Source: an uncultured Eubacteriales bacterium | GTDB lineage: Bacteria; Bacillota; Clostridia; Christensenellales; CAG-917 | Direction: 5' to 3' | Assembly (NCBI GenBank): GCA_900545885.1 | Contig: URAF01000003.1 | Location: forward strand, 68,964-132,963 | Length of the DNA: 64,000 nt | Shown here: in pieces, positions 49,552 through 57,457 of the stretch | Numbering within the stretch: position 1 is the first letter of the stretch | How the letters are laid out: each line of letters begins with the position of its first letter | Notes under the pieces: model-generated | Seen by the model: the letters and a program-made list of their open reading frames with translations, nothing else | What the model was told of the DNA's origin: nothing | The model's database searches: none | Position numbers and translations under genes: made by a program

Positions 49552-51045
49552 TTACTTCAAAGGACGCATGGTCGGGAACAGCAGCACTTCTCTTATGCTG
49601 TAACTGTCGGTCAGCAGCATAACCAGTCTGTCGATACCGATGCCGAGTCCGCCCGTGGGAGGCATACCGTATTCGAGCGCGGTGACGAAATCCTCGTCGT
49701 AGGGTTGTGCTTCTTCGTCGCCTTTGGCTTTTGCCTGCATCTGCGCTTCAAAGCGTTCGCGCTGGTCGTTGGGGTCGTTGAGTTCGCTGAACGCGTTGCC
49801 GAGTTCCTTGCCCGTGACGAACATTTCGAAACGTTCGGTAAGTCTGGGGTCGGTGGGTTTCTTCTTCGCAAGAGGGCTGACTTCGACGGGATAGTCGATG
49901 ATAAACAGAGGTCCCGTGAGTTTGTCTTCGACAAAGCTGTCGAACACTTTGTAGAGCGCGTTGCCCCACGAAGTGTCTTTGGGAAGGTCGAGACCGAGTT
50001 TGTTTGCGCTGTCGATGAGTGCGCCGAGGTCGTCGGAGTTGAAGTCTATGCCGACGTATCTCTTTACGGCGTCAACCATCGTGAGTCTTTCCCAAGGTCC
50101 GGCAAGCGAAAGCTGTTGTCCCTGATAGGTTATGTCGAGAGTTCCGCACGCTTTCATCGCACAATGCTGAACGAGACGTTCGGCAATGTCCATCATCGCG
50201 TTGTAGTCGACGTACGCCTGATACAGTTCGACGGTGGTGAATTCGGGGTTGTGTTTGGGGTCCATTCCTTCGTTGCGGAATATTCTGCCCACTTCGTAAA
50301 CCTTTTCGAAACCGCCCACTATGCAACGTTTGAGATAAAGTTCGGTTGCGATACGCAGATACATATCGACGTCGAGCGTGTTGTGGTGGGTGATGAAAGG
50401 ACGAGCGTTCGCGCCGCCTGCCAGCGTGTTGAGAACGGGGGTTTCCACTTCGTAGAAACCTTCTCCGTCCAGAAATTCGCGGACAGCGGAAACGATTTTG
50501 CTGCGCTTTACGAAAATTTCTTTGACCTCGGGGTTCGCGATGAGGTCGACGTATCTTTGACGGTAACGCAATTCGGGGTCTTTGAGTCCGTGATACTTTT
50601 CGGGCAACGGGAGCAGAGATTTGGAAAGCAAAGTTACTTTGGTTGCGTGAACGGTGATTTCGCCCGTTTTGGTTTTGAAAATTCTGCCCTGCACGCCGAT
50701 GATGTCGCCGACGTCGAGTTTCTTGAACTCCGCGTACTCGTCTACGCCGAGGTCTTCGCGGCTGAAATATACCTGCAAATCGCCGTCGCTGTCGGCTATA
50801 TGACCGAAACTTGCCTTGCCCATGACGCGTTTGGACATAAGTCTGCCCGCAACGGACACGTCTTTGCCTTCGTAGGCGTCGTAATCGGCGCGTATTCCGC
50901 CCGCGGTCGCGGTGCGGTCGTACGACACGATTTCAAACGGATTTTTGCCGTTTGCGATGAGTTCGGCGAGTTTTGCCTTTCTGACCTTGCGGACTTCGCT
51001 TATGTCCTGCTTGGGTGCGTTGTTGTCACGTATTTCCTGACTCAT
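49552..51045 (-). CDS. lysS: Lysyl-tRNA synthetase (class II)
   Basis: Charges tRNA-Lys with lysine. 497 residues. An N-terminal OB-fold for anticodon binding (VSVAGRLMSKRVMGKASFGHIADSDG) is followed by class II motifs: motif 1 near RYRQRYVDLI, motif 2 in EVGRIFRNEGMDPKHNPEFTT, and motif 3 in GLGIGIDRLVMLLT. It starts 13 bases after greA with AAGGATA upstream; greA-lysS pairing is common in Firmicutes. Last gene of the operon. Confidence 0.97.
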   Translation of the reverse strand: MSQEIRDNNAPKQDISEVRKVRKAKLAELIANGKNPFEIVSYDRTATAGGIRADYDAYEGKDVSVAGRLMSKRVMGKASFGHIADSDGDLQVYFSREDLGVDEYAEFKKLDVGDIIGVQGRIFKTKTGEITVHATKVTLLSKSLLPLPEKYHGLKDPELRYRQRYVDLIANPEVKEIFVKRSKIVSAVREFLDGEGFYEVETPVLNTLAGGANARPFITHHNTLDVDMYLRIATELYLKRCIVGGFEKVYEVGRIFRNEGMDPKHNPEFTTVELYQAYVDYNAMMDIAERLVQHCAMKACGTLDITYQGQQLSLAGPWERLTMVDAVKRYVGIDFNSDDLGALIDSANKLGLDLPKDTSWGNALYKVFDSFVEDKLTGPLFIIDYPVEVSPLAKKKPTDPRLTERFEMFVTGKELGNAFSELNDPNDQRERFEAQMQAKAKGDEEAQPYDEDFVTALEYGMPPTGGLGIGIDRLVMLLTDSYSIREVLLFPTMRPLK

Positions 51046-51058
51046 TGTTATCCTTGTG

Positions 51059-51529
51059 TTATGCTATGTCGATGATTTTGTACTGGATGCTTCCGCCGTT
51101 GGGTGTAGGGACGTTGACAATGTCGCCCTTCTTCTTGCCCATAAGCGCGGCACCCAAGGGGGACTCGTTGCTTATTCTGTTTTCGGCGGCGTTGGCTTCG
51201 GTGGTGCCGACTATACGGTATTCGAGCTCTTCGTTGAACTCGACGTCAAGAACTTTGACGGTGTTGCCGATGGACACTTCGTGCACGGAGAGTTCGCCTG
51301 CGTCTATGATGACGGCGTGCAGAATTTTGTCTTCGATTTCTTTGATTTCGGATTCGACGAAACTCTGTTCTTCTTTTGCGGCGTCATACTCCGCGTTTTC
51401 GCTCAAATCCCCGAATTCACGGGCAACTTTGATTTTCTCGGCAACTTCCTTGCGCTTGACGGAAAGCAGATAGTCGAGTTTTTCTTTGAGTTCCTTCAAC
51501 CCGTCCTGAGTGATGTAAACTTCTTTCAT
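51059..51529 (-). CDS. greA: Transcription elongation factor GreA
   Basis: Rescues stalled RNA polymerase by helping it cut backtracked RNA. 156 residues, usual length. The N-terminal coiled coil is MKEVYITQDGLKELKEKLDYLL ... AREFGDLSENAEYDAAKEEQSFVESEIKEIEDKI with the acidic tip DLSENAEYDAA, and the C-terminal globular domain follows (SNESPLGAALMGKKKGDIVNV). The start codon overlaps the stop of the AmaP-like gene by one base (TAATG). Confidence 0.97.
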   Translation of the reverse strand: MKEVYITQDGLKELKEKLDYLLSVKRKEVAEKIKVAREFGDLSENAEYDAAKEEQSFVESEIKEIEDKILHAVIIDAGELSVHEVSIGNTVKVLDVEFNEELEYRIVGTTEANAAENRISNESPLGAALMGKKKGDIVNVPTPNGGSIQYKIIDIA

Positions 51530-52425
51530 TACTCCTCGTCGACCTTGCCCTTTTCTTCCAAGGTCTCCTCCTCTACTTCGTTGTCGGTTTCGGCTTCGGC
51601 GTTGTCGGACGCGTCCGCTTCTTCCGCAATGTCTTCTTCAACATATGCCCCGTCTTCGGGGATTTGTTCGACGGCGTCTTCGCCGCTCACGTTTTCGTCG
51701 AGTTCGACGGTGCTTTCGTAGTTGTCCGCCGCCGCGGTTTCTTCCGCCGCCGTTTCGGCAGCTGCGGTTTCTTCGACGTCTTCGACTGCGGGTTCTTCTG
51801 CCTTTTCAACGCTCACCTGTTCGACGGTGTTGGGAAGCGTGGCATAGTTGGGCTGGTGAGCCGCAACCTTTTCCGCAACGGTTTCCTGCACTTTTGCGGT
51901 GTCGGGTTTGAACTTCGCCTGCAAAGAGGTGATTTTGATTTCGATTGCGTGGAAACGGAAACCGAGCGCGCCTTTGAAAACTTCTTCGAGCAGGGTGCGC
52001 AGATAGGTTTCGGTCTCGAACACGTCGCGGTCTACGATGCGGACGGAAACTTTGAGTTTGACGCCGTATTCGTTGACGATGAGTCCGACTCTGCCGGTTT
52101 TGACTCCGTCGATGCCGTAGAACGTTTCTTTTACGAGTCTGCGGATTACGCCGAGCGTGGCTTTGCAGTTGCCGCCCTGTTCGCTGCGGAGAGTGATTTC
52201 TCTGACGGCTTCACTGCCTATGAAAAGCATGGTGAGCATTCCGCCCGCGAGCAACAGGTAAAGCACGGCGAGAGTGATGAACAGACCTTTGACGAGGTCG
52301 TTGTCGAACTCTTTTTGTTCGATGCCGCCGAATGCCGTCACGAGGAGAATGACGATGAGAACCATAGCGATGATGATGCTCGCGGAAGCGAGAATCTTCT
52401 CGATGTTTTTCTTCATATTGTTCAT
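51529..52425 (-). CDS. AmaP-like alkaline-shock membrane anchor with acidic tail
   Basis: A 298-residue membrane protein. Two N-terminal membrane segments (residues ~12-34 and ~48-70) are followed by a soluble Asp23-like/AmaP domain (about 85-175: VKTGRVGLIVNEYGVKLKVSVRIVDRDVFETETYLRTLLEEV) and a ~115-residue acidic tail rich in Ala, Glu and Asp. In other Firmicutes AmaP fastens Asp23 to the membrane and helps with cell-envelope stress. No Asp23 is seen here. AGGAGG lies 4 bases before the first ATG. First gene of the operon with greA and lysS. Confidence 0.75.
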   Translation of the reverse strand: MNNMKKNIEKILASASIIIAMVLIVILLVTAFGGIEQKEFDNDLVKGLFITLAVLYLLLAGGMLTMLFIGSEAVREITLRSEQGGNCKATLGVIRRLVKETFYGIDGVKTGRVGLIVNEYGVKLKVSVRIVDRDVFETETYLRTLLEEVFKGALGFRFHAIEIKITSLQAKFKPDTAKVQETVAEKVAAHQPNYATLPNTVEQVSVEKAEEPAVEDVEETAAAETAAEETAAADNYESTVELDENVSGEDAVEQIPEDGAYVEEDIAEEADASDNAEAETDNEVEEETLEEKGKVDEE

Positions 52426-52534
52426 AGAGCCTCCTAAAAAATTTTGCGGAGTACAACCGCAAAACCGTGTCCGCGACCTGCGCGACGAACCTGTACGCCG
52501 CGCAAAATCGATTAGTGTTTATTTTATTTTATAT

Positions 52535-52563
52535 AATATAAACTAATCCCACGAAATAGTCAA
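52535..52563 (-). promoter_or_regulatory. Promoter of the amaP-greA-lysS operon
   Basis: On the minus strand TTGACT (52563-52558), 17-base spacer, TATATT (52540-52535), about 110 bases before the first start codon. Confidence 0.7.
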
Positions 52564-52623
52564 GCGGAAAAGAGGCTGTGAAAATGTTATAAAACCGCAT
52601 TCCCGTACCAATAAACGACGGCA

Positions 52624-52653
52624 GTAAAAAGTCGGCGGAAATTTCCGCCGACT
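52624..52653 (-). terminator. Terminator after the minus-strand transketolase
   Basis: 24-base perfect palindrome, AGTCGGCGGAAA and its complement (52630-52653), followed on the minus strand by TTTTTAC. Confidence 0.85.
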
Positions 52654-52671
52654 CGCTTTTGCTTTGTTTTA

Positions 52672-53610
52672 TTATTTTCTTGCCGCCGCTTTCTTCGCCG
52701 CCGCGACAATGTCTGCAACGGTGAGATGGAACTTCTCGCTGAGGTAAGCCTGCTTGCCGACTTCGCCGAAGCTGTTGACAACGCCTATCATTTCAACGGG
52801 AGCGGGACACTTCTCTACCACGACTTCCGCGACCGCGCTGCCGAGACCGCCCGAAGTGGAGTGGTTTTCGCATGTGACGATTGCGCCCGTGGTTTTGACT
52901 GCGTCGACGATTGCTTCTTCGTCGATGGGTTTCCAGGTGTGCATGTTGAGAACCGCCGCCGAAATGCCCTCTGCCGCAAGTTCGTCCGCCGCTTTGAGTG
53001 CACGGTCGACCATAATGCCGGAAGCAATGAGAGTTACGTCTTTGCCGTCGCGGAGTTTGACTGCTTTTCCGAGTTTGAAGTCGAGAGTTTCGTCGTAAAT
53101 TTTTTCCGCTTTCTTACGGAACATACGGATATAAACGGCACCGGGATAATCGATGATTTGCGGAAGTGCCTTTTCGAGCATGGTTGCGTCGGTGGGTTCG
53201 AAGCAAACCATTTTGGGAATTGCGCGCATAATGCTCATGTCTTCGAGAGGCATATGCGTACCGCCGTTGGCTTCCGCCATTACGCCGGGGTCGGAACCCA
53301 CGATTTTGACGGGCAGTTTGCTGTATGCCACGGAGATGAAAATCTGGTCGTAGCAACGTCTGGTCGCAAAAGGCGCAAAGCTGAACGCAAACGGAATTTT
53401 GCCGAACGCCGCCATACCTGCGGCAACGCCGATCATATTGGCTTCGGCAATACCTACGTTGATAAATCTTTCGGGGAATGCTTCAAGGAAGCATTTTGTC
53501 GCGTGGCAACTCATAAGGTCGGCGTCGAGCACTACTATTCTGTCGTCGGATTTTGCCGCTTCGACAAGGCTTGCCGCCATAGTTTGTCTAACTTCTCTCT
53601 CGTCGGTCAT
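52672..53610 (-). CDS. Transketolase, C-terminal half (copy 1)
   Basis: The second subunit of a split transketolase, 312 residues. Contains the pyrimidine-binding (PYR) domain with the catalytic Glu in FINVGIAEANMIGVAAGMAAFG, and the C-terminal domain (GIMVDRALKAADELAAEGISAAVLNMHTWKPIDEEAI). The PYR active-site motif SFAPFATRRCYDQIF is typical. Its ATG overlaps the stop of the N-terminal half by one base (TAATG), so the two are made in equal amounts. This copy is probably the pentose-phosphate enzyme, but nothing adjacent confirms that. Confidence 0.92.
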   Translation of the reverse strand: MTDEREVRQTMAASLVEAAKSDDRIVVLDADLMSCHATKCFLEAFPERFINVGIAEANMIGVAAGMAAFGKIPFAFSFAPFATRRCYDQIFISVAYSKLPVKIVGSDPGVMAEANGGTHMPLEDMSIMRAIPKMVCFEPTDATMLEKALPQIIDYPGAVYIRMFRKKAEKIYDETLDFKLGKAVKLRDGKDVTLIASGIMVDRALKAADELAAEGISAAVLNMHTWKPIDEEAIVDAVKTTGAIVTCENHSTSGGLGSAVAEVVVEKCPAPVEMIGVVNSFGEVGKQAYLSEKFHLTVADIVAAAKKAAARK

Positions 53611-54428
53611 TATTCGTACCTCCCCGTTTCTTTTCTCCAGACCTCTTCGGGAATGGACATGCTGTGGCAGTTTGCAACGCCTTCGGTGAAGGACGCGCCC
53701 TTGCCTTTGATGGTGCGCAGGACAATCATGGAAGGCTTGTCATGCTGCGCTTTTGCGGCATCTATCGCATCGGAAATCGCTTCGAGGTCGTGACCGTCGA
53801 TGTCCTGAACGAAGAAATTGAACGCTTTCCACTTGTCAACGATGGGTTCGAGCCCGTTGATTTTTTCAACGGGGCCGTCCAACTGCATCTTGTTGCTGTC
53901 GAGAAGTACGATAAGGTTGTCGAGTTTCTTGGAACCCGCAAGCATCGAGGCTTCCCAAATCTGTCCTTCCTGGCTTTCACCGTCGCCGATGAAGCAGTAA
54001 ATCGTAGCGGGATTGCGGTCGATTTTCGCGGCGATTGCCATGCCGACTGCGGCGGACAGTCCCTGTCCGAGCGAACCTGCCGTCATATCGATGCCGGGGG
54101 TCTTGTTCATATCGCAGTGCGAAGGCAGATTGGTACCGTTCTGGTTGAGGGTTTTCGTCCATTCCTGCGGATAATAACCGAGGTCGGCGAGAACGGAATA
54201 CATAGCGGGACCGGCGTGTCCTTTGGACATAATGACGCGGTCTCTGTCCTGTTTTTTGGGATTTTTGGGGTCGATGTTTGCTTTGTCGTAATAAATGACT
54301 GTGAGCGCGTCCATCACGGACATGGTGCCGCCGATGTGTCCGACACCGAAGTGTCCGATAATCTCGATGGCGTCGTGACGGAGTTTAAGCGCTTTGTCTT
54401 TGAGAAATGCGAGTTTTTCTTTTTGCAT
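53610..54428 (-). CDS. Transketolase, N-terminal half (copy 1)
   Basis: The thiamine-diphosphate-binding subunit of the split transketolase, 272 residues. The ThDP motif is IGDGESQEGQIWEAS followed by LDSNKMQLDG; HCDMNKTPGIDMTAGSLGQGLS and MSKGHAGPA are the usual substrate-site histidine regions. AGGAGG-like ribosome site before the ATG at 54428. Driven by the promoter at 54450-54478. Confidence 0.93.
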   Translation of the reverse strand: MQKEKLAFLKDKALKLRHDAIEIIGHFGVGHIGGTMSVMDALTVIYYDKANIDPKNPKKQDRDRVIMSKGHAGPAMYSVLADLGYYPQEWTKTLNQNGTNLPSHCDMNKTPGIDMTAGSLGQGLSAAVGMAIAAKIDRNPATIYCFIGDGESQEGQIWEASMLAGSKKLDNLIVLLDSNKMQLDGPVEKINGLEPIVDKWKAFNFFVQDIDGHDLEAISDAIDAAKAQHDKPSMIVLRTIKGKGASFTEGVANCHSMSIPEEVWRKETGRYE

Positions 54429-54449
54429 ACTTTCCTCCTATCGCGGAAC

Positions 54450-54478
54450 ATTATATCACCCGCAAGGTCGATTTTCAA
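54450..54478 (-). promoter_or_regulatory. Promoter of transketolase copy 1
   Basis: On the minus strand TTGAAA (54478-54473), 17-base spacer, TATAAT (54455-54450), 21 bases before the start codon. Confidence 0.75.
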
Positions 54479-54513
54479 TAGGCGGGACAAAAAAAGTTCA
54501 AAAATTAACGATT

Positions 54514-54543
54514 TTGTATGCGGTAGTAATACATGTGTATACA
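54514..54543 (+). promoter_or_regulatory. Possible promoter of the 181-residue secreted-protein gene
   Basis: TTGTAT (54514-54519), 18-base spacer, TATACA (54538-54543). Divergent from the transketolase promoter. Confidence 0.45.
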
Positions 54544-54610
54544 GGCGGAAAATTTGCGCAAAATACAGAAACGGCGCCGAGCGCGCTCAACCAAAAAAAG
54601 GAGAAAGAAT

Positions 54611-55156
54611 ATGAACCGAATAAAAATTGCAGTAATATCGGCGGCGACGGTGATAGCCGTTCCCGTTGCGGGCGGAGTCAATGCGCTTGCCCAACATTTC
54701 GGCGAAAACGGCACGACGATGCCTTACGTTTACGACCATACTCCCTCCCCCGTGATAACGGAAGAAACCGCGCCCGAAAACGCAACGGCAAGCACGGAAA
54801 TATCCGCGCTTGCGGCAGGACTTCTCCCCGACTCGGTATACGACAGAATAACGCCCGAAATGATAGAACTTTACGAAAAGGAAATTGCGGGAGAAAAATT
54901 CCTGAGCGACGCCCACCCCGCAAAACTCGTGAAACTCGCGGGCAAACTCGGCGTGGGATTGCAAAAACTCAAAGCGCTTATGGTTTTGCAGGACCTTGCC
55001 GCGCGCACGGGCGAAAACCTTAAACTTACCGACCTTGCGGCAATGGGCGACGCCGACCTCATCAGAACGGCAAAACGCTGCTGCAAGGCTTACGGCGACA
55101 CTTTGACGGAAGAAAGAAAATCCGAACTCAAAGCAAAATTCAAAGCCGTTTTGTAA
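54611..55156 (+). CDS. Small secreted protein of unknown function
   Basis: A 181-residue protein with a signal peptide (IKIAVISAATVIAVPVAGGVNALA) and no recognised domain. After a ~45-residue Thr/Pro/Ala linker, the body (residues ~70-181) is all helix, rich in Leu, Lys and Glu, with two adjacent cysteines (KRCCKAYG) near the end. The segment GLLPDSVYDRITPEMIELYEKE resembles short helical bundles in clostridial surface proteins, but I cannot name a family. AAGGAG lies 7 bases before the ATG; a terminator follows. Transcribed alone. Confidence 0.72.
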   Translation: MNRIKIAVISAATVIAVPVAGGVNALAQHFGENGTTMPYVYDHTPSPVITEETAPENATASTEISALAAGLLPDSVYDRITPEMIELYEKEIAGEKFLSDAHPAKLVKLAGKLGVGLQKLKALMVLQDLAARTGENLKLTDLAAMGDADLIRTAKRCCKAYGDTLTEERKSELKAKFKAVL

Positions 55157-55184
55157 TTTGCAATCGGCACTCAAAGTCGTTTTT

Positions 55185-55226
55185 AAGCGTGCAACGCAAC
55201 AAAGCGTTGCGCGCTTTATTTTTTAT
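55185..55226 (+). terminator. Terminator after the secreted-protein gene
   Basis: Stem AAGCGTGCAACGC with GCGTTGCGCGCTT (one G-T pair), loop AACAAA, then TTATTTTTTAT. Confidence 0.8.
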
Positions 55227-55503
55227 CAGTGCAAAACCCTGCGTTTATCTAACCATATTGTGCATTTTAACATCGGCTTTTGCGATATATGCACAAAACC
55301 GTTGTTTGCTGTTTGCCTGCGATTTGTTGTATTTCCGACTTGATTTTCTCTGCTCCGTCTTTCCCTTCTCCGCCTTTTTACTGCTATGTTATGCTCTCGC
55401 ACGCGCGTGTGTGTTCGCTCGCGCCCCGCGTGCGCTCTCGTGCGCTCTTTTATCACAAAAGATTTAATATCAATTCTTTATCCTTAATAAATCAAAATCG
55501 GTA

Positions 55504-55532
55504 TTGACTATTCCATTCTTATGCCTTATAAT
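55504..55532 (+). promoter_or_regulatory. Promoter of the transketolase copy 2 operon
   Basis: TTGACT (55504-55509), 17-base spacer, TATAAT (55527-55532). The first start codon is at 55595. Confidence 0.78.
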
Positions 55533-55577
55533 TTAACAGTAAACTATTTTTTCGCAATAGTTGCAAAAAGGAAAATT

Positions 55578-55583
55578 ATGTAG
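55578..55583 (+). other. Minimal start-stop frame ATG-TAG before transketolase copy 2
   Basis: AAGGAAAATT precedes ATG-TAG, and the TAG runs straight into AGGAGGG, the ribosome site of the real gene (start 55595). A ribosome could start and stop here. It may be chance. Confidence 0.3.
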
Positions 55584-55594
55584 GAGGGCAAAAA

Positions 55595-56431
55595 ATGCCA
55601 AACAATGTTTCTATTGATGAGCTCAAAGCAAAGGCAAAAGAATTGCGTCTGAATATCGCTCAGACTACGTTCAATGCCACTTCGGGACACGTTGGCGGTT
55701 CTATGTCCAGTGCCGATATGCTTATCGCGCTGTACTTCAAATATCTGAACGTCGACCCCAAAAACCCCGATTGGGACGAGAGAGACAGATTCATCATGTC
55801 CAAAGGTCACTGCGCACTCGCGTACGTTCCCTGCCTCGCTATGAGAGGTTTCCTCGATATCAAAGAGGTTATGAAGAACTTCAACAAGACCGAGTCCGCA
55901 TACGGTATGCACCCCGACAGCAAGAAAATCAAGGGCTGCGACGCGTCCACCGGTTCTCTCGGCCACGGACTCCCCATGGGCGTCGGTATGGCTTTGGGTC
56001 TCAGACTTAAAAACATCAACAGCAAAGTCGTCGTTATGACCGGCGACGGCGAATGCCAGGAAGGTTCCAACTGGGAAGCCGCTATGTCCGCTGCCCACTT
56101 CAAACTCAAAAACCTCATCTGGATCATCGACCGCAACCACCTCGAAATCGACGGTGAAACCGAAAAGGTCATGGCTCTCGAACCCCTCGACAAAAAGGTC
56201 GAAGCGTTCGGCTTCAAAGTCATCAAATGCAACGGCAACGATATGGCCGACGCCGACCGTGCTCTCGCCGAAGCCTGGGCAACCGAAGGCCCCGTCTGCA
56301 TCATTTCCGACACCGTTAAAGGTTTCGGTATCAAGTCCTTCGAAGGCAAACCCACCAGCCACTACTGCTCTTTCGGTGCCAACGAAGACGAACTCAAAGT
56401 CTATCTTGACGAAATCAATGCAAGAGGTTAA
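55595..56431 (+). CDS. Transketolase, N-terminal half (copy 2)
   Basis: The ThDP-binding subunit of a second split transketolase, 278 residues. Motif: MTGDGECQEGSNWEAA then IDRNHLEIDGE; MSKGHCALAYVP and ASTGSLGHGLPMGVG form the active-site loops. AGGAGGG before the ATG. Codon use is shifted towards GGT, GCT and ATC, the pattern of highly expressed genes, compared with GGC/GCG in the neighbours. Sequence similarity to copy 1 is only moderate (different loops around residues 80-120), so the two are old paralogues, not a recent duplication. Confidence 0.92.
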   Translation: MPNNVSIDELKAKAKELRLNIAQTTFNATSGHVGGSMSSADMLIALYFKYLNVDPKNPDWDERDRFIMSKGHCALAYVPCLAMRGFLDIKEVMKNFNKTESAYGMHPDSKKIKGCDASTGSLGHGLPMGVGMALGLRLKNINSKVVVMTGDGECQEGSNWEAAMSAAHFKLKNLIWIIDRNHLEIDGETEKVMALEPLDKKVEAFGFKVIKCNGNDMADADRALAEAWATEGPVCIISDTVKGFGIKSFEGKPTSHYCSFGANEDELKVYLDEINARG

Positions 56432-56442
56432 GGAGGTACACT

Positions 56443-57444
56443 ATGGGAACTGCTTGGAACGTATATGACGCAAACAAAATGTCTTCCGGCGCAATGTACG
56501 GCAAAACGCTTGCCGAGCTCGCAGCCAAAGACCCCCGCATCGTCGGTGTAACTGCTGACCTTGCAAAATCCACCAACATCGGTCTGCTCGGTGAAGCTTT
56601 CCCCGACAGACTCTTCAACGTCGGTATCGCGGAACAAAACCTTTTCGGCGTTGCCGCAGGTCTTGCAAAAGTCGGTTTTATCCCCTTTGCTTCCACGTTC
56701 GCAATCTTCGCGTGCCTGCGCGGCGGCGAACAAGTCAGAACGGACTGCGCATATCAGAAACTGCCCGTTAAGGTCATCGCAACCCACGGCGGCGTTTCCT
56801 TCGGCGCGGCGGGCTCTACCCACCACTGCATCGAGGACTTCGCCATCATGCGCGCTATCCCCAACATGACCGTCGTTATCCCCGCGGACGCCTACGAAAC
56901 CGCTAGCGCCATCAAAGCCTGCATCGACGTACCCGGTCCTTTCTATCTCCGCGTCGGTCGCGGTATGGAACCCCTCCTCCACAACAGCGAGGACGAATAC
57001 GAATTCAAAATCGGTAAAGCAATGCAGCTCAAAGACGGCAACGACGTCACCATTATCTCCTGCGGCGTTCCTACCCGTGACGCTCTCATCGCAGGCGAAA
57101 TGCTCGACGAACAGGGCGTGTCGGCTCAGGTCATCAACATGCACACCCTGAAACCCATCGACGAAGAAGCCATCATCGAAGCAGCTGTCAAAACCCGCCG
57201 TATCGTCACCGTCGAAGAACACAACATCATCGGCGGCCTCGGCGACGCAGTCGCATCCGTACTTGCTCAATCGGGTAAGAGATGCATTCTCACCAAGATT
57301 GGTATCCCCGACGAGTTCGGTCCCATCGGCAAACCCGAAGATTTGTATGCAAAATACAAACTTTCCAGCCAGGGCATCATGGAAACCGTTATGGAGTTGA
57401 TGGGCAAAGAAATCGAAGAAGACGACTGGTCCGACGAAGACTAA
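56443..57444 (+). CDS. Transketolase, C-terminal half (copy 2)
   Basis: The partner subunit, 333 residues. Catalytic Glu in LFNVGIAEQNLFGVAAGLAKVG, substrate loop FASTFAIFACLRGGEQVR, and the C-terminal domain with GVPTRDALIAGEMLDEQGVSAQVINMHTLKPID. It ends in an acidic tail (EEDDWSDED) that copy 1 lacks. Starts 11 bases after the N-half stop with AAGGAGG. The next gene, a tandem SCP2-like protein, follows by 13 bases. Confidence 0.92.
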   Translation: MGTAWNVYDANKMSSGAMYGKTLAELAAKDPRIVGVTADLAKSTNIGLLGEAFPDRLFNVGIAEQNLFGVAAGLAKVGFIPFASTFAIFACLRGGEQVRTDCAYQKLPVKVIATHGGVSFGAAGSTHHCIEDFAIMRAIPNMTVVIPADAYETASAIKACIDVPGPFYLRVGRGMEPLLHNSEDEYEFKIGKAMQLKDGNDVTIISCGVPTRDALIAGEMLDEQGVSAQVINMHTLKPIDEEAIIEAAVKTRRIVTVEEHNIIGGLGDAVASVLAQSGKRCILTKIGIPDEFGPIGKPEDLYAKYKLSSQGIMETVMELMGKEIEEDDWSDED

Positions 57445-57457
57445 GAGGAGGTGTATT

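Larger units (their letters stand above)
55157..55594. other. Intergenic region upstream of transketolase copy 2
   Basis: 438 bases. Holds a terminator (55185-55226), a TATGCTCTC-type element (55387-55423), the transketolase promoter (55504-55532), a small hairpin about 10 bases downstream of it, and an ATG-TAG minimal frame at 55578. The rest, 55230-55380, shows no gene or RNA that I can support. Confidence 0.6.

Noticed and set aside
52672..57444. The two transketolase pairs as a recent duplication
   Set aside because: They differ in many loops and in codon use; similarity is limited to family motifs, so they are old paralogues.
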